Below the pieces are notes generated by a model. That model was not told where the DNA came from and ran no database searches. It saw only the letters and a program-made list of their open reading frames with translations. This document shows, in pieces, positions 52,146 to 59,871 of a stretch of 64,000 bases of DNA. The stretch's first letter is position 1; every line of letters starts with the position of its first letter. A program made the translations under genes and the position numbers. The DNA is from Planctomycetota bacterium (GTDB lineage: Bacteria > Planctomycetota > B15-G4 > SIAN01). The DNA lies in NCBI GenBank assembly GCA_009691715.1, contig SIAN01000012.1, forward strand, positions 37,270 to 101,269, given 5' to 3'.

Positions 52146-53839
52146 CGCGTCGCTGGCGCGGTCGCCTCGCGCTCGCGTCTTGCGGGCCGCCGCTGCTGGT
52201 GGCGCTGGTCGCGGGCGTCTTCGAACTGCTGCTCGCGTTCGGAGACGATCCGCGGCCACGCTTCCTCGACCGGATCGAAGCTGGAGACGGCGCGCGGTTC
52301 GTCCGTGCGAAGAACGCCCCGACCGTGCACGCCAAACTGCGGGTCGAGAGCTTCACGGTGGCGCCGGCGCCGGGCGTGACGCGCGTGCTTTGCCTCGGCG
52401 ACTCGACCATGTACGGCGTGCCGTTCGAGCCGCCGATCCCGTTCGCCGACTGGCTCGGGCTGCGACTGCCGCACCTGTTGCCAGGCCAGAGTTTTGAGGT
52501 CCTGAATCTCGGCGCCAGCGGGATGTGCAGCGAGGACGTGCTCGATCTCTTCCGGGAAACAGGCGGCGCGGGTGCGTCGCTGCTGGTCGTTTACGTCGGA
52601 CACAACGAGTTCCTCGACTACAACCTGAGGCGCCTGCGCTGGCCGCGCGCACATGCGATTCGCCGCGCGCTGCAGCGATCGCGCGTTGGCGCGCTGCTGC
52701 TCGACTGGACGCGCCGGCCCAGTCGTTCGATCGCGGCGGAAACGCTCGACGTGCGGGTCGCGGTCCGCGACGAGCCATTCCTGACCAGCGAACAGCTTGC
52801 CGATGGCGTCGCCCGCTACGGCCGGAACCTCGAACTCCTGATCGAGCGTGCGCACGCGCTCCACCTCGACGTCGCGTTGTGCCGCCCGGTCTCCGATCCC
52901 ACTACGCATGCGCCGTACTACTCCTGCTTCGCGGCGACCACGCCGCCGGCGGCGCGGAACCGTTTCCGGATTGCGCTGCAGGAGGTGCGGGCCGATCGCG
53001 GCCTCGTCGAGCGGGCGGTCGCGGACGGAGAGGCAGTTCCGACCGCGGCGCTCGATCGCGCGTTCGCGCGCTTGGCCGAGATCGAGTCGATCGACCCGGC
53101 CGTCGCGGTGGTGGAGTGGGAGCGCGGGCGCCTGCTGCTGCTGCGCGGCGAGCGCGAGGCCGCGAAGGCGGCGTTTTGCGCCGCGCTCAATCGCGACGGC
53201 TACCCGATCCGGCAGCGGCCGAGCGCCGCGATGGCGTTGGTCGGTGTTGCCGCCGCGCGCGGGGCGTGGCTGGTCGACGCTACGCCAGCATTCGACGCGG
53301 AAGCGGCGCCGGGCCTGCCCGATCGAAGGACGCTCTTCGTCGACGACGTGCATCCCGCACGACGCGGCCATGAGCTGCTGGCTGACGCGGTGGTGCGGAC
53401 GCTCGCCGCTGCCGGCTGGCGCGCGCCGATTGCGGAGTGGTGCTTCGCCGACGAACCGTCGCTCGATGCCTACCGCGAGCTCTCCGGATTCGACGGTGCC
53501 GCGCAGGCGGCCGCGCTGGCGCGTGAGTCGTTCCTGTTGATCGGGCAGTCGCGCTTCGATCGCGGAGCGCGCGCAGCTCTGCGAGCCGCGCGCACCCAGA
53601 TTGATTTCGCGCTCACCTACGATGCGCGCTGCGCCGAGGCGCACCTCGCGAACTGCGCCCTCGCCGCGATCGAGGGCGATCAGGCCAAGGCGTTGGCCGA
53701 GATCGAACTGGTGCGAGCGGTCGCTCCGGAGATCGAGGCGACGCTGGCGGAAACCTGGGAAAACGTCCCGGAGATGCGTGCGGCCTTCACGGCAACGGGC
53801 CTGGTCGTCGCCGATGGTCGGCTGAGGATCGGCGAATAG
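52142..53839 (+). CDS. SGNH/GDSL-type hydrolase
   Basis: A 565-residue protein with one N-terminal helix (about 8-30), then an SGNH hydrolase domain. The block I Ser is in 'VLCLGDSTMYGVPFE', block III Asn in 'VYVGHNEFLDYN', and block V Asp/His in 'FVDDVHPARRGHEL' (about residue 400). A helical stretch with TPR-like repeats interrupts it at about 290-355 and ends it. Such proteins add or remove acyl groups on glycans. It is translationally coupled to the membrane glycosyltransferase before it, so the pair may modify the same glycan. Confidence 0.8.
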   Translation: MTRRWRGRLALASCGPPLLVALVAGVFELLLAFGDDPRPRFLDRIEAGDGARFVRAKNAPTVHAKLRVESFTVAPAPGVTRVLCLGDSTMYGVPFEPPIPFADWLGLRLPHLLPGQSFEVLNLGASGMCSEDVLDLFRETGGAGASLLVVYVGHNEFLDYNLRRLRWPRAHAIRRALQRSRVGALLLDWTRRPSRSIAAETLDVRVAVRDEPFLTSEQLADGVARYGRNLELLIERAHALHLDVALCRPVSDPTTHAPYYSCFAATTPPAARNRFRIALQEVRADRGLVERAVADGEAVPTAALDRAFARLAEIESIDPAVAVVEWERGRLLLLRGEREAAKAAFCAALNRDGYPIRQRPSAAMALVGVAAARGAWLVDATPAFDAEAAPGLPDRRTLFVDDVHPARRGHELLADAVVRTLAAAGWRAPIAEWCFADEPSLDAYRELSGFDGAAQAAALARESFLLIGQSRFDRGARAALRAARTQIDFALTYDARCAEAHLANCALAAIEGDQAKALAEIELVRAVAPEIEATLAETWENVPEMRAAFTATGLVVADGRLRIGE

Positions 53840-53840
53840 A

Positions 53841-53875
53841 GGCGCGGCGGCGGTCGGAACGCCGTTCCGCGCGCC
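53841..53875 (+). terminator. Hairpin after the SGNH gene
   Basis: CGGAAC-GCC-GTTCCG is a perfect 6-bp stem with a 3-nt loop (53855-53869); flanking GGCGCG and CGCGCC can extend it with a one-sided 8-nt bulge. It starts 2 bp after the stop codon and probably ends the GT39-SGNH transcript. Confidence 0.5.
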
Positions 53876-53880
53876 TCCGC

Positions 53881-53893
53881 ACCGTTTTCCGGG
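53881..53893 (+). promoter_or_regulatory. Intergenic ACCGTTTTCCNGG motif (copy 3, upstream of the GT2-TPR gene)
   Basis: It reads ACCGTTTTCCGGG and continues TTGCG, matching the copy before fliK in 16 of 18 positions. It lies about 70 bp before the predicted sigma-54 start, a normal place for an upstream activator site. The binding protein is not known. Confidence 0.45.
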
Positions 53894-53932
53894 TTGCGCT
53901 TGCGGCAGCGCGTGGCGTCTCCGGGACGAGCG

Positions 53933-53948
53933 TGGCCGCCCGTTTGCC
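53933..53948 (+). promoter_or_regulatory. Sigma-54 promoter of the GT2-TPR gene
   Basis: TGGCCGCCCGTTTGCC has a full TTGC -12 box and TGGC at -24 with exact spacing. Transcription should start near 53959, 4 nt before the ATG at 53963. The same geometry is seen at the flgF promoter. Confidence 0.65.
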
Positions 53949-53962
53949 CCGCGCCCCGTGCC

Positions 53963-55249
53963 ATGGAAACCCCGCTCCTCTCGCTCTGCATGATCGTCAA
54001 GGACGGGGGTGCGTCGCTGACGCGCTGCCTCGCGAGCGTGCGGGGCGTGGTCGACGAGATCGTCGTGGTCGACACCGGCTCGCGCGACGACAGCGTGGCA
54101 CGGGCGCAGGCGGCGGGCGCGCGCGTGCTCCACCACCGTTGGGACGACGACTTCGCGGCCGCGCGCAACGTCTCGCTCGACGCGGCGCGCGGGCAGTGGA
54201 TCCTGGCGCTCGATTGCGACGAGTGGTTCGCGACGACTTCGCCGGCCGGATTGCGCGGCGCGCTCGCGAAGACGAAGTACGTCGGCTACTTCCTGCCGAT
54301 CGTGAGCGCGCTCGCGGGTGGTGAGCAGCTCGACTCGACCATCCTGCGGCTGTGGCGCCACTCGCCGCGCGTGCGTTTCCGGTTCCCGATCCACGAGCAG
54401 GTGCTGCCCGATCTCGAGGCGGTCGCGGCGGAGACCGGCCAGCGCTTCGCGGTGCTCGAGGATCTGCGCGTCGTGCACGACGGCTACACGCCCGATGCGA
54501 TCGCTGCGCACGGCAAGGTCGAACGCAACTTGAAGCTGTTCCGCAAGGCGATCGCGCAGCACGAAGGCGAGCCGTACCTCTGGTACAAGTTCGCCGACTT
54601 CATGCGCGGTCAAGGCGAGCGCAAGCGGGAGGCGCTGCCGATCGCCGAACGGGCGCTCGAGCTGGCGCGCGCGGCGATGCAGCGCGACTCGCAGCGGCTG
54701 CCCTACTTCGCCGAGCTGCTGACGATCGTCTGCGCGTCGCGGCTCGAAGCCGGGCGCAAGGACGAGGCGCTCGCGCTGCTCGATGAAGTCGCGCCGCGCA
54801 CGCTCGCGTCGCCGGCCTATTCCTACGTCGCGGCGCTCGCGCGCGAGGCGAACGGAGAGCTCGACGCGGCGCTCGATCACGTGCAGGAGTGCGTGACCGC
54901 GCGCCGCACGACGCACCAGACCGCGTGGCGGCCGAGTCTCGCGGGAACGCAGGCGCAGGCGCTCGGCGCGCGGTTGCAGTTGCGGCGCGGCGATCCAGCC
55001 GGCGCGCTCGCGTTTGCGGAGCAGGCGCTGGCGACGAAGCCCGGCTACCCGGCCGCGGTGCAGCTCAAGGCCGACGCGTTGGTGGCCGCGCAGCGAGCGG
55101 GAGACGCCGTGCAGTTCCTGCTCGAGGAGGCGCGCGCGCGGCCCGAATCGTCACGCGTGTGGCAGCAGCTCGGCACGCTGCTCTTGCGCCTTGGCCAGCC
55201 GGCGCAAGCGCAGAAGTGCCTCGCGCGGGCGAAGGCGGAGGGCGACTGA
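53963..55249 (+). CDS. GT2 glycosyltransferase with C-terminal TPR repeats
   Basis: A 428-residue protein opening with the common GT2 start 'LLSLCMIVKDGGASLTRCLAS', then V-V-D-T-G-S-R-D-D-S, 'RNVSLDAARGQWILALDCDEW' with its acidic metal site, and 'HEQVLPDL'. After about residue 220 the sequence becomes TPR-like: 'LYLWYKFADFMRGQG'-type, 'IVCASRLEAGRKDEALALLDE', 'LRLGQPAQAQKCLARAKAEG'. GT2-TPR proteins of this kind are often involved in protein glycosylation. The start at 53963 is chosen because the GT2 fold begins at once. The sigma-54 element upstream ties its expression to the flagellar activator. Confidence 0.85.
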   Translation: METPLLSLCMIVKDGGASLTRCLASVRGVVDEIVVVDTGSRDDSVARAQAAGARVLHHRWDDDFAAARNVSLDAARGQWILALDCDEWFATTSPAGLRGALAKTKYVGYFLPIVSALAGGEQLDSTILRLWRHSPRVRFRFPIHEQVLPDLEAVAAETGQRFAVLEDLRVVHDGYTPDAIAAHGKVERNLKLFRKAIAQHEGEPYLWYKFADFMRGQGERKREALPIAERALELARAAMQRDSQRLPYFAELLTIVCASRLEAGRKDEALALLDEVAPRTLASPAYSYVAALAREANGELDAALDHVQECVTARRTTHQTAWRPSLAGTQAQALGARLQLRRGDPAGALAFAEQALATKPGYPAAVQLKADALVAAQRAGDAVQFLLEEARARPESSRVWQQLGTLLLRLGQPAQAQKCLARAKAEGD

Positions 55250-55345
55250 TCCGTCTGGAACGGTGATGCAGGGTATTCGTACGGTCTGCGCTGCCGTCGT
55301 ACCCATGCCGCCATCGGTCGATCGCGCCGCCATTCGGAGAGTCTC

Positions 55346-56281
55346 ATGCGCTTGCGCGTCTCGATCCTCGGCCGGTCCGTGATCGTCGCCGGTGCGATCG
55401 GCGTCGCCGCTCTGCCCGCTCGTGCGCAACGCGCGACCGCTGAGTCGACGTGGCAGGGGAAGAGCGCTGCGTTCGAGTACACCGCGACGCGCGTCGGCAA
55501 GCACTCGGTCGACGAACTTCCGGTGGGCGAAACCTGGCGGCTCGGCTCGGGGCCGGCGACCGTGCTGACGCTCGAGGCGCCGCTGCTGATCGAGGGGCAG
55601 GAGGTGATCGCTCCGGGTCGCTATCGCGCGCAGTTGTCGCGCCGCGCCGAAGATCAGTTCGACGTGACGATCGAGGGCGGCGGGCGGCTGGTGGGGGCGG
55701 GCGACAACGCCGAGTTGAAGGGCAATCTCGACGCGGCCACGACAACGGGCAAGACAACGGGCAAGACGCTCGAGATGAAGTTCGATGTCGCGGTGGAGCA
55801 GCCCGATGCCGAGCTGCGCAAGCTCGCGCTGATCATCACCTTCGGCGGACCGCGCGTGACCGCGCCGGCGACGCTGATCGGGACGATCACCAAGAAGGGC
55901 GGCGGCGCCGCGATCGACGGTTTCAAGCTGCCGGCCGAGTTCGTGATCAAGCGACTCGATCTGCTGCCGACTCCGATCGCGACCGTCACGCTGACCAGCG
56001 GCAGCAAGGACGCGCCGAAGTCCTTCAACGTGCTGCTGTCCGAGAAAGAGGCGCAGTTCGTCGCCCACGACGCCGCGCCCACCGACGCGTTCGCGCCGGT
56101 CCCGGCGCATGACAGGCAGTGGGATCGCAAGGGGACCGTCACCTGGACCGAGATCGCGGACGAGGCAACCCACTTCACCCTCGACGACGCCAAGTGGGAG
56201 AAGGGCAAGCAGCTCACCCTTGTCGCCCGAGTCGGCAAGCGCAAGGCCGAGATCGTGATCCCGTTGAAGGAGGCGAAGTAG
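55346..56281 (+). CDS. DUF2911-like secreted protein
   Basis: A 311-residue periplasmic protein with a signal peptide ending 'AALPARA' near 28. The segment 'VGETWRLGSGPATVLTLEAP' followed by 'GQEVIAPGRYRAQLSRR' matches the DUF2911 pattern (G..WR.G.n.aT.......v...G..i..G.Y.l). A second, similar beta-rich half includes 'TWTEIADEATHFTLDDAKWE'. Lys/Thr-Gly repeats near 135 come from a short DNA repeat (ACAACGGGCAAG twice). The function of DUF2911 is unknown. GGAGAG lies 4 bp before the ATG. Confidence 0.7.
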   Translation: MRLRVSILGRSVIVAGAIGVAALPARAQRATAESTWQGKSAAFEYTATRVGKHSVDELPVGETWRLGSGPATVLTLEAPLLIEGQEVIAPGRYRAQLSRRAEDQFDVTIEGGGRLVGAGDNAELKGNLDAATTTGKTTGKTLEMKFDVAVEQPDAELRKLALIITFGGPRVTAPATLIGTITKKGGGAAIDGFKLPAEFVIKRLDLLPTPIATVTLTSGSKDAPKSFNVLLSEKEAQFVAHDAAPTDAFAPVPAHDRQWDRKGTVTWTEIADEATHFTLDDAKWEKGKQLTLVARVGKRKAEIVIPLKEAK

Positions 56282-56297
56282 CCCGCGCCGCGTCGCC

Positions 56298-56350
56298 CGG
56301 TGACCAAACCGACGTTCTGGGTCTGGATCAGAATGTCGGTTTCGTCACCG
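56298..56350 (+). terminator. Long inverted repeat between DUF2911 and YdjY genes
   Basis: The arms 56298-56320 and 56328-56350 pair over 23 bp with one mismatch and two G-T pairs around a 7-nt loop (GTCTGGA). It begins 16 bp after the DUF2911 stop. No T-run follows, but the stem is the most stable simple hairpin noticed in the window. It probably ends transcription or protects the upstream mRNA. Confidence 0.7.
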
Positions 56351-56392
56351 CGGGCGGGCGCACCGTTTCCTTTGGGCGCCGTTGCGCGCAAC

Positions 56393-57715
56393 ATGATCTC
56401 CATGAACCTCGCTCTGTTTGGCCGTCGCCTTCGGGAGCCTGCCTTCGCAACGCTCCTGTTCGCGGCATTCGCCGGCCGGCACCTGCTCGCGCAAGGCGAG
56501 GCGCGCGGGCCGCAGGCGGACGGCGCCCGCGCGGGCCAGGAGGTCTTGCCGCCGCCGAAGGATGCGACGGAGTTGGCCGAGCGGCTCGCCGCAGATGGCG
56601 TCGTCTTCGACCGCGTCCGACGCGAAGTGCACGTGCGCGGCGATCTGCTGCGGCGATCGCGTTCGCAGCAGTACCCGGTCGAGTACGGCATCGTCATCGA
56701 GGGCGGCTTCACTCACGAGGCGTTCGCGATCGTCAAGTGCACGCCGAGCCTGCTGAACGCCTGCTTCCTGGCGATGGGGCTCGCGCCAGGCACTCCGCGC
56801 CGCCGCCAACTCCGCGATCCGCTGCCCTCGCGCGAGGAGGTTGAGGACGGGCTGGTCGAGCCGTGGACGGTGCAGCCGCCGACCGGCGATCGCGTGTTCC
56901 TCTATGTGCGCTGGACCGATCCCGACGGCACCAAGGTCACGCGCGCGTTCGAGGACTTCTTCACCGACCTGCGCACGATGAAGCCGCTGCCGCTGCGCGG
57001 CTTCGTCTACCTCGGCTCGCGCTTCGACGAAATCCTGGTCGGCAAGGAGCGGCGCCAGGCCTTCATGGCCGACTACGAAGGCAACATCCTCACCATCCAC
57101 CCCGACAAGTCGCGCGCTGACAACTGCCTCTTCGATGTCTACGCGCACGACGACGAGCCCTACCGCTGGGCCGATGTCGCCGACGCTGCGCTGCCGCCGC
57201 CCGACGTGCGGGTCGACTTCATCTTCACGCCGCTGCCGCTCGATGGAACACGGCCGTACGAGCCCGAGCCGCCGGTCCCGCAGATCGCGCTGCCACCGGT
57301 CGCGGAGCTGGTGGCAGCTTCCGGCAATCCCTGCAACGACGGCAGCGGCGCCGATTGGGCGGCGAAGCTCAGCACGCGCGATCTGATCGAGCTGTGCGGC
57401 ATCTTGAAGCGCTCGCGGCACGCCGAGCTGCGGGAGCGCTGCGCCGTCGCGCTTGGCGCGGCGAAGCACGACGAGGCGATCGGCGCGCTGCAGTTGATGG
57501 TGCGCTTCGATCGAGTCGCCGAAGTGCGCCTCGCCGCGGCCTGCGCGCTGGCCGAGATCGGCAGCGAGGCGGCGCTCCACTCGCTGGTCGACATCGTCGA
57601 GCGTGGCGCCGAGTTCGCGCGCGACGACGCGCTGACGGCGCTGCGCTGGTGGTCAGGCGAAGACCTCGGGATCAAGCCGCTCGCGTGGCGGGCTTGGGTG
57701 GACCGCCGCGAGTAG
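56393..57715 (+). CDS. YdjY-domain secreted protein with C-terminal HEAT repeats
   Basis: Starting at 56393 (or the ATG 9 bp later) the product has about 440 residues. A signal peptide ends near 'RHLLAQG'. The YdjY-like domain is at about 45-230: 'DGVVFDRVRREVHVRGDLL', 'VEYGIVIEGGFTHEAFAIVK', 'TPSLLNACFLAMGLAPGTP'. The last 120 residues are HEAT/PBS-lyase-type repeats: 'LRERCAVALGAAKHDEAIGAL', 'VRLAAACALAEIGSEAALHSL'. Such secreted YdjY proteins are common in Planctomycetota; their role is unknown. Extending to the upstream ATG at 56300 would put the hairpin inside the gene, so I do not. Confidence 0.75.
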   Translation: MISMNLALFGRRLREPAFATLLFAAFAGRHLLAQGEARGPQADGARAGQEVLPPPKDATELAERLAADGVVFDRVRREVHVRGDLLRRSRSQQYPVEYGIVIEGGFTHEAFAIVKCTPSLLNACFLAMGLAPGTPRRRQLRDPLPSREEVEDGLVEPWTVQPPTGDRVFLYVRWTDPDGTKVTRAFEDFFTDLRTMKPLPLRGFVYLGSRFDEILVGKERRQAFMADYEGNILTIHPDKSRADNCLFDVYAHDDEPYRWADVADAALPPPDVRVDFIFTPLPLDGTRPYEPEPPVPQIALPPVAELVAASGNPCNDGSGADWAAKLSTRDLIELCGILKRSRHAELRERCAVALGAAKHDEAIGALQLMVRFDRVAEVRLAAACALAEIGSEAALHSLVDIVERGAEFARDDALTALRWWSGEDLGIKPLAWRAWVDRRE

Positions 57716-57732
57716 ACCGCCGCGCCGCTCCT

Positions 57733-57761
57733 TTGACCCCTTTCGGAGGCAGGGCTACCAT
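57733..57761 (+). promoter_or_regulatory. Sigma-70-type promoter of the acyl-CoA dehydrogenase gene
   Basis: TTGACC at -35, a 17-bp spacer and TACCAT at -10 give a good match to the housekeeping consensus (5/6 and 4/6). Transcription would start near 57769, leaving a leader of about 120 nt that contains a (GCC)7 repeat. Confidence 0.6.
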
Positions 57762-57819
57762 CGCCCGGCCAATCGCCGTCCCGCGACGGATTAGGGGGCG
57801 CCTCCGCGTGATGGCGCAC

Positions 57820-57840
57820 GCCGCCGCCGCCGCCGCCGCC
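57820..57840 (+). repeat. (GCC)7 trinucleotide repeat
   Basis: Seven perfect GCC units lie in the 5' leader of the acyl-CoA dehydrogenase gene, about 50 bp before its start codon. The rest of the 174-bp gap holds the promoter described above and an AAGAGG ribosome site. Confidence 0.9.
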
Positions 57841-57889
57841 ACTGAAGTCATTCATCTCCGAACTCGTTCCACGAAGAGGTCGTTCCACG

Positions 57890-59056
57890 ATGCGCAAGTT
57901 TGAAGGCGTCGACTTCTACCTGCTCGACGAACTGCTCTCTGAAGACGAGCGCATGATTCGCGACACCACTCGACAGTGGGTGAGCGAGAACGTCGTCCCG
58001 GTCATCGCCGAACACTGCCGCGCGGGCACCTTTCCGCGCCAGCTCATCTCCGCGATGGGCGAGCTCGGCGTCTTCGGCGCGAACCTGTCGGGCTACGGTT
58101 GCGCCGGACTGAATCCGGTCGCGTACGGCCTGATCATGCAGGAGCTCGAGCGCGGCGATTCGGGCGTGCGCAGCTGCGCGTCGGTGCAGGGCAGCCTGGT
58201 CATGTACCCGATCCACGCCTACGGCAGCGAGGCGCAAAAGCAGCGCTGGTTGCCCGCGATGGCCAAGGGCGAGGCGATCGGCTGCTTCGGCCTGACCGAG
58301 CCCGATCACGGCTCCGATCCGGGCGGTATGGAGACGCGCGCGGTCAAGAAGGGCGCCGACTGGGTGCTGAACGGCGCCAAGATGTGGATCACCAACGGCA
58401 CCATCGCCGACGTGTCGGTGGTCTGGGCGCAGACGCCGGACGGCGTGCAGGGTTTCCTGGTCGACAAGGGCACGCCCGGCTTCAGCGCGCCGGAGATGAA
58501 AGGCAAGCTTTCGCTGCGCGCGTCGGTCACGTCGGAGCTGGTGCTGCAGGACGTGGTCGTGCCCGATTCGGCGCGGTTGCCTGGAGTGAAAGGCCTGAAA
58601 GGGCCGCTCTCCTGCCTCACGCAGGCGCGCTACGGCATCGTCTGGGGTGCGCTCGGCGCGGCGATGGCGTGCTACGACGAGGCGCTGAACTACACCAAGA
58701 CGCGCGTCCAGTTCGGCAAGCCGATCGCCGGCTTCCAGCTGGTGCAGGCGAAGCTGGCCGAGATCGTGACCGAGATCACCAAGGCGCAGTTGCTGGCGTG
58801 GCGACTCGGACGGCTGAAGGAGGCCGGGAAGGCGACCCACTCGCAGGTCTCGATGGCGAAGCGCAACAACGTCGGCTGGGCGCTCGACATCGCGCGCATC
58901 TGCCGCGACATGCTCGGCGCCAACGGCATCCTCGACGAGTACCAGACCATGCGCCACATGGTGAACCTCGAGTCGGTCAACACGTACGAGGGCACCTGGG
59001 ACATCCACACGCTCGCCATCGGCGAAGCGGTCACTGGAATTCCTGCGTACCGGTGA
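57890..59056 (+). CDS. gcdH: Glutaryl-CoA dehydrogenase
   Basis: A 388-residue FAD enzyme of the acyl-CoA dehydrogenase family. It closely follows glutaryl-CoA dehydrogenase, which oxidises and decarboxylates glutaryl-CoA to crotonyl-CoA in lysine and tryptophan breakdown. Shared stretches are 'RSCASVQGSLVMYPIHAYGS', 'GEAIGCFGLTEPDHGSDPGG', 'KLSLRASVTSELVLQDVVVP' and 'QARYGIVWGALGAAMACYDE'. The catalytic Glu is in 'VNTYEGTWDIHTLAIGEAVTGI', and the GCDH-type Arg lies near 'SGVRSCAS'. No other lysine-degradation gene is beside it. Confidence 0.95.
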   Translation: MRKFEGVDFYLLDELLSEDERMIRDTTRQWVSENVVPVIAEHCRAGTFPRQLISAMGELGVFGANLSGYGCAGLNPVAYGLIMQELERGDSGVRSCASVQGSLVMYPIHAYGSEAQKQRWLPAMAKGEAIGCFGLTEPDHGSDPGGMETRAVKKGADWVLNGAKMWITNGTIADVSVVWAQTPDGVQGFLVDKGTPGFSAPEMKGKLSLRASVTSELVLQDVVVPDSARLPGVKGLKGPLSCLTQARYGIVWGALGAAMACYDEALNYTKTRVQFGKPIAGFQLVQAKLAEIVTEITKAQLLAWRLGRLKEAGKATHSQVSMAKRNNVGWALDIARICRDMLGANGILDEYQTMRHMVNLESVNTYEGTWDIHTLAIGEAVTGIPAYR

Positions 59057-59150
59057 GCTGCTGGCGCCCGCGGGGTCAGCCGCGTGTGCGGCGTGCGCCG
59101 CGAGGCGGCGCTCGCGACTTGGTGACGATTCCGAGGAAGGCCCACGAAGC

Positions 59151-59864
59151 ATGAAGTCACGGCGAGTGGGTGGTCCCGCAGCGGTCGTCGCGATGGCGGC
59201 ACTTTGTGGTTGCAGCGCGGCGGCCTGGCGCGATCGCGCGCACGACTTCGCGCAGGTGGTCGAGGCGGGCGTCACGGTCGGGCCGGGCATGGCCGGCCAA
59301 CTCCGCCTGACCGAGGCCGCGCAGGTCGGCCTCGGAGCCTTCGACGGTCGCGCCGCCGGCTGGCATGAAGGGCGCTTCGCCACCTTCCGCGAGCAGCGCG
59401 ACGAAGTCGGAGTGTCATTGCTCCACACCTACGAGTACCGCCGCGAAGGGAGCGATCTCCTCGACATCCGCCATCCCCACTTCGGCGATCCCGGCTTCGA
59501 ACGCCACCCGCTGTCGTGGCAGACCGAGCACGATCGTCAGCTCGCCGATCTCGGCATCGGCCTGCACGTGGCCTATGTCGGCGTGAACGCGACGCTCCGG
59601 CTCGGCGAACTGTGGGACGCGCTCGCTGGCTGCGTCGGCCTTGATCCGGCCGGCGACGACGCCTTCGCGCGTCCGCTCGAAGCGTTGCGGCGCCAGGCGC
59701 AGGCACTCGACGCGAGCCGCCGCCGCGCCGCCTTCGACGCGTTGCTGCGTCGCGGCGAGGCGACCCACGGCTACGCCATCTGGACGGCGCGAGACGTGAT
59801 GCCGAGCGAGCAGAAGCTGGCTCGCGACGCAGTGCGCGCAGACGCGGACGCCGCGCAGCAATAG
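59151..59864 (+). CDS. Lipoprotein of unknown function
   Basis: A 237-residue protein with a signal peptide and lipobox A-L-C-G-C (Cys near 21). The mature part begins 'RDRAHDFAQVVEAGVTVGPGMAG', a pattern seen in a family of short envelope lipoproteins of Leptospira, Myxococcota and Planctomycetota (R-A-x-D-x-x-D, then a Gly-rich strand). It also has 'LADLGIGLHVAYVGVNATLRLGELWD' near 125-150. No catalytic motif is seen. GAGGAAGG precedes the ATG. It ends 7 bp from a convergent gene. Confidence 0.7.
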   Translation: MKSRRVGGPAAVVAMAALCGCSAAAWRDRAHDFAQVVEAGVTVGPGMAGQLRLTEAAQVGLGAFDGRAAGWHEGRFATFREQRDEVGVSLLHTYEYRREGSDLLDIRHPHFGDPGFERHPLSWQTEHDRQLADLGIGLHVAYVGVNATLRLGELWDALAGCVGLDPAGDDAFARPLEALRRQAQALDASRRRAAFDALLRRGEATHGYAIWTARDVMPSEQKLARDAVRADADAAQQ

Positions 59865-59871
59865 TCGAGCG

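Noticed and set aside
52958..52978. A near copy of the ACCGTTTTCC motif (ACCGTTTCCGG)
   Set aside because: It lacks one T and lies inside the SGNH gene, so it is more likely chance than a regulatory site.
56300..56392. Upstream ATG for the YdjY gene
   Set aside because: It would place the long inverted repeat inside the coding region and put 31 odd residues before the signal peptide.
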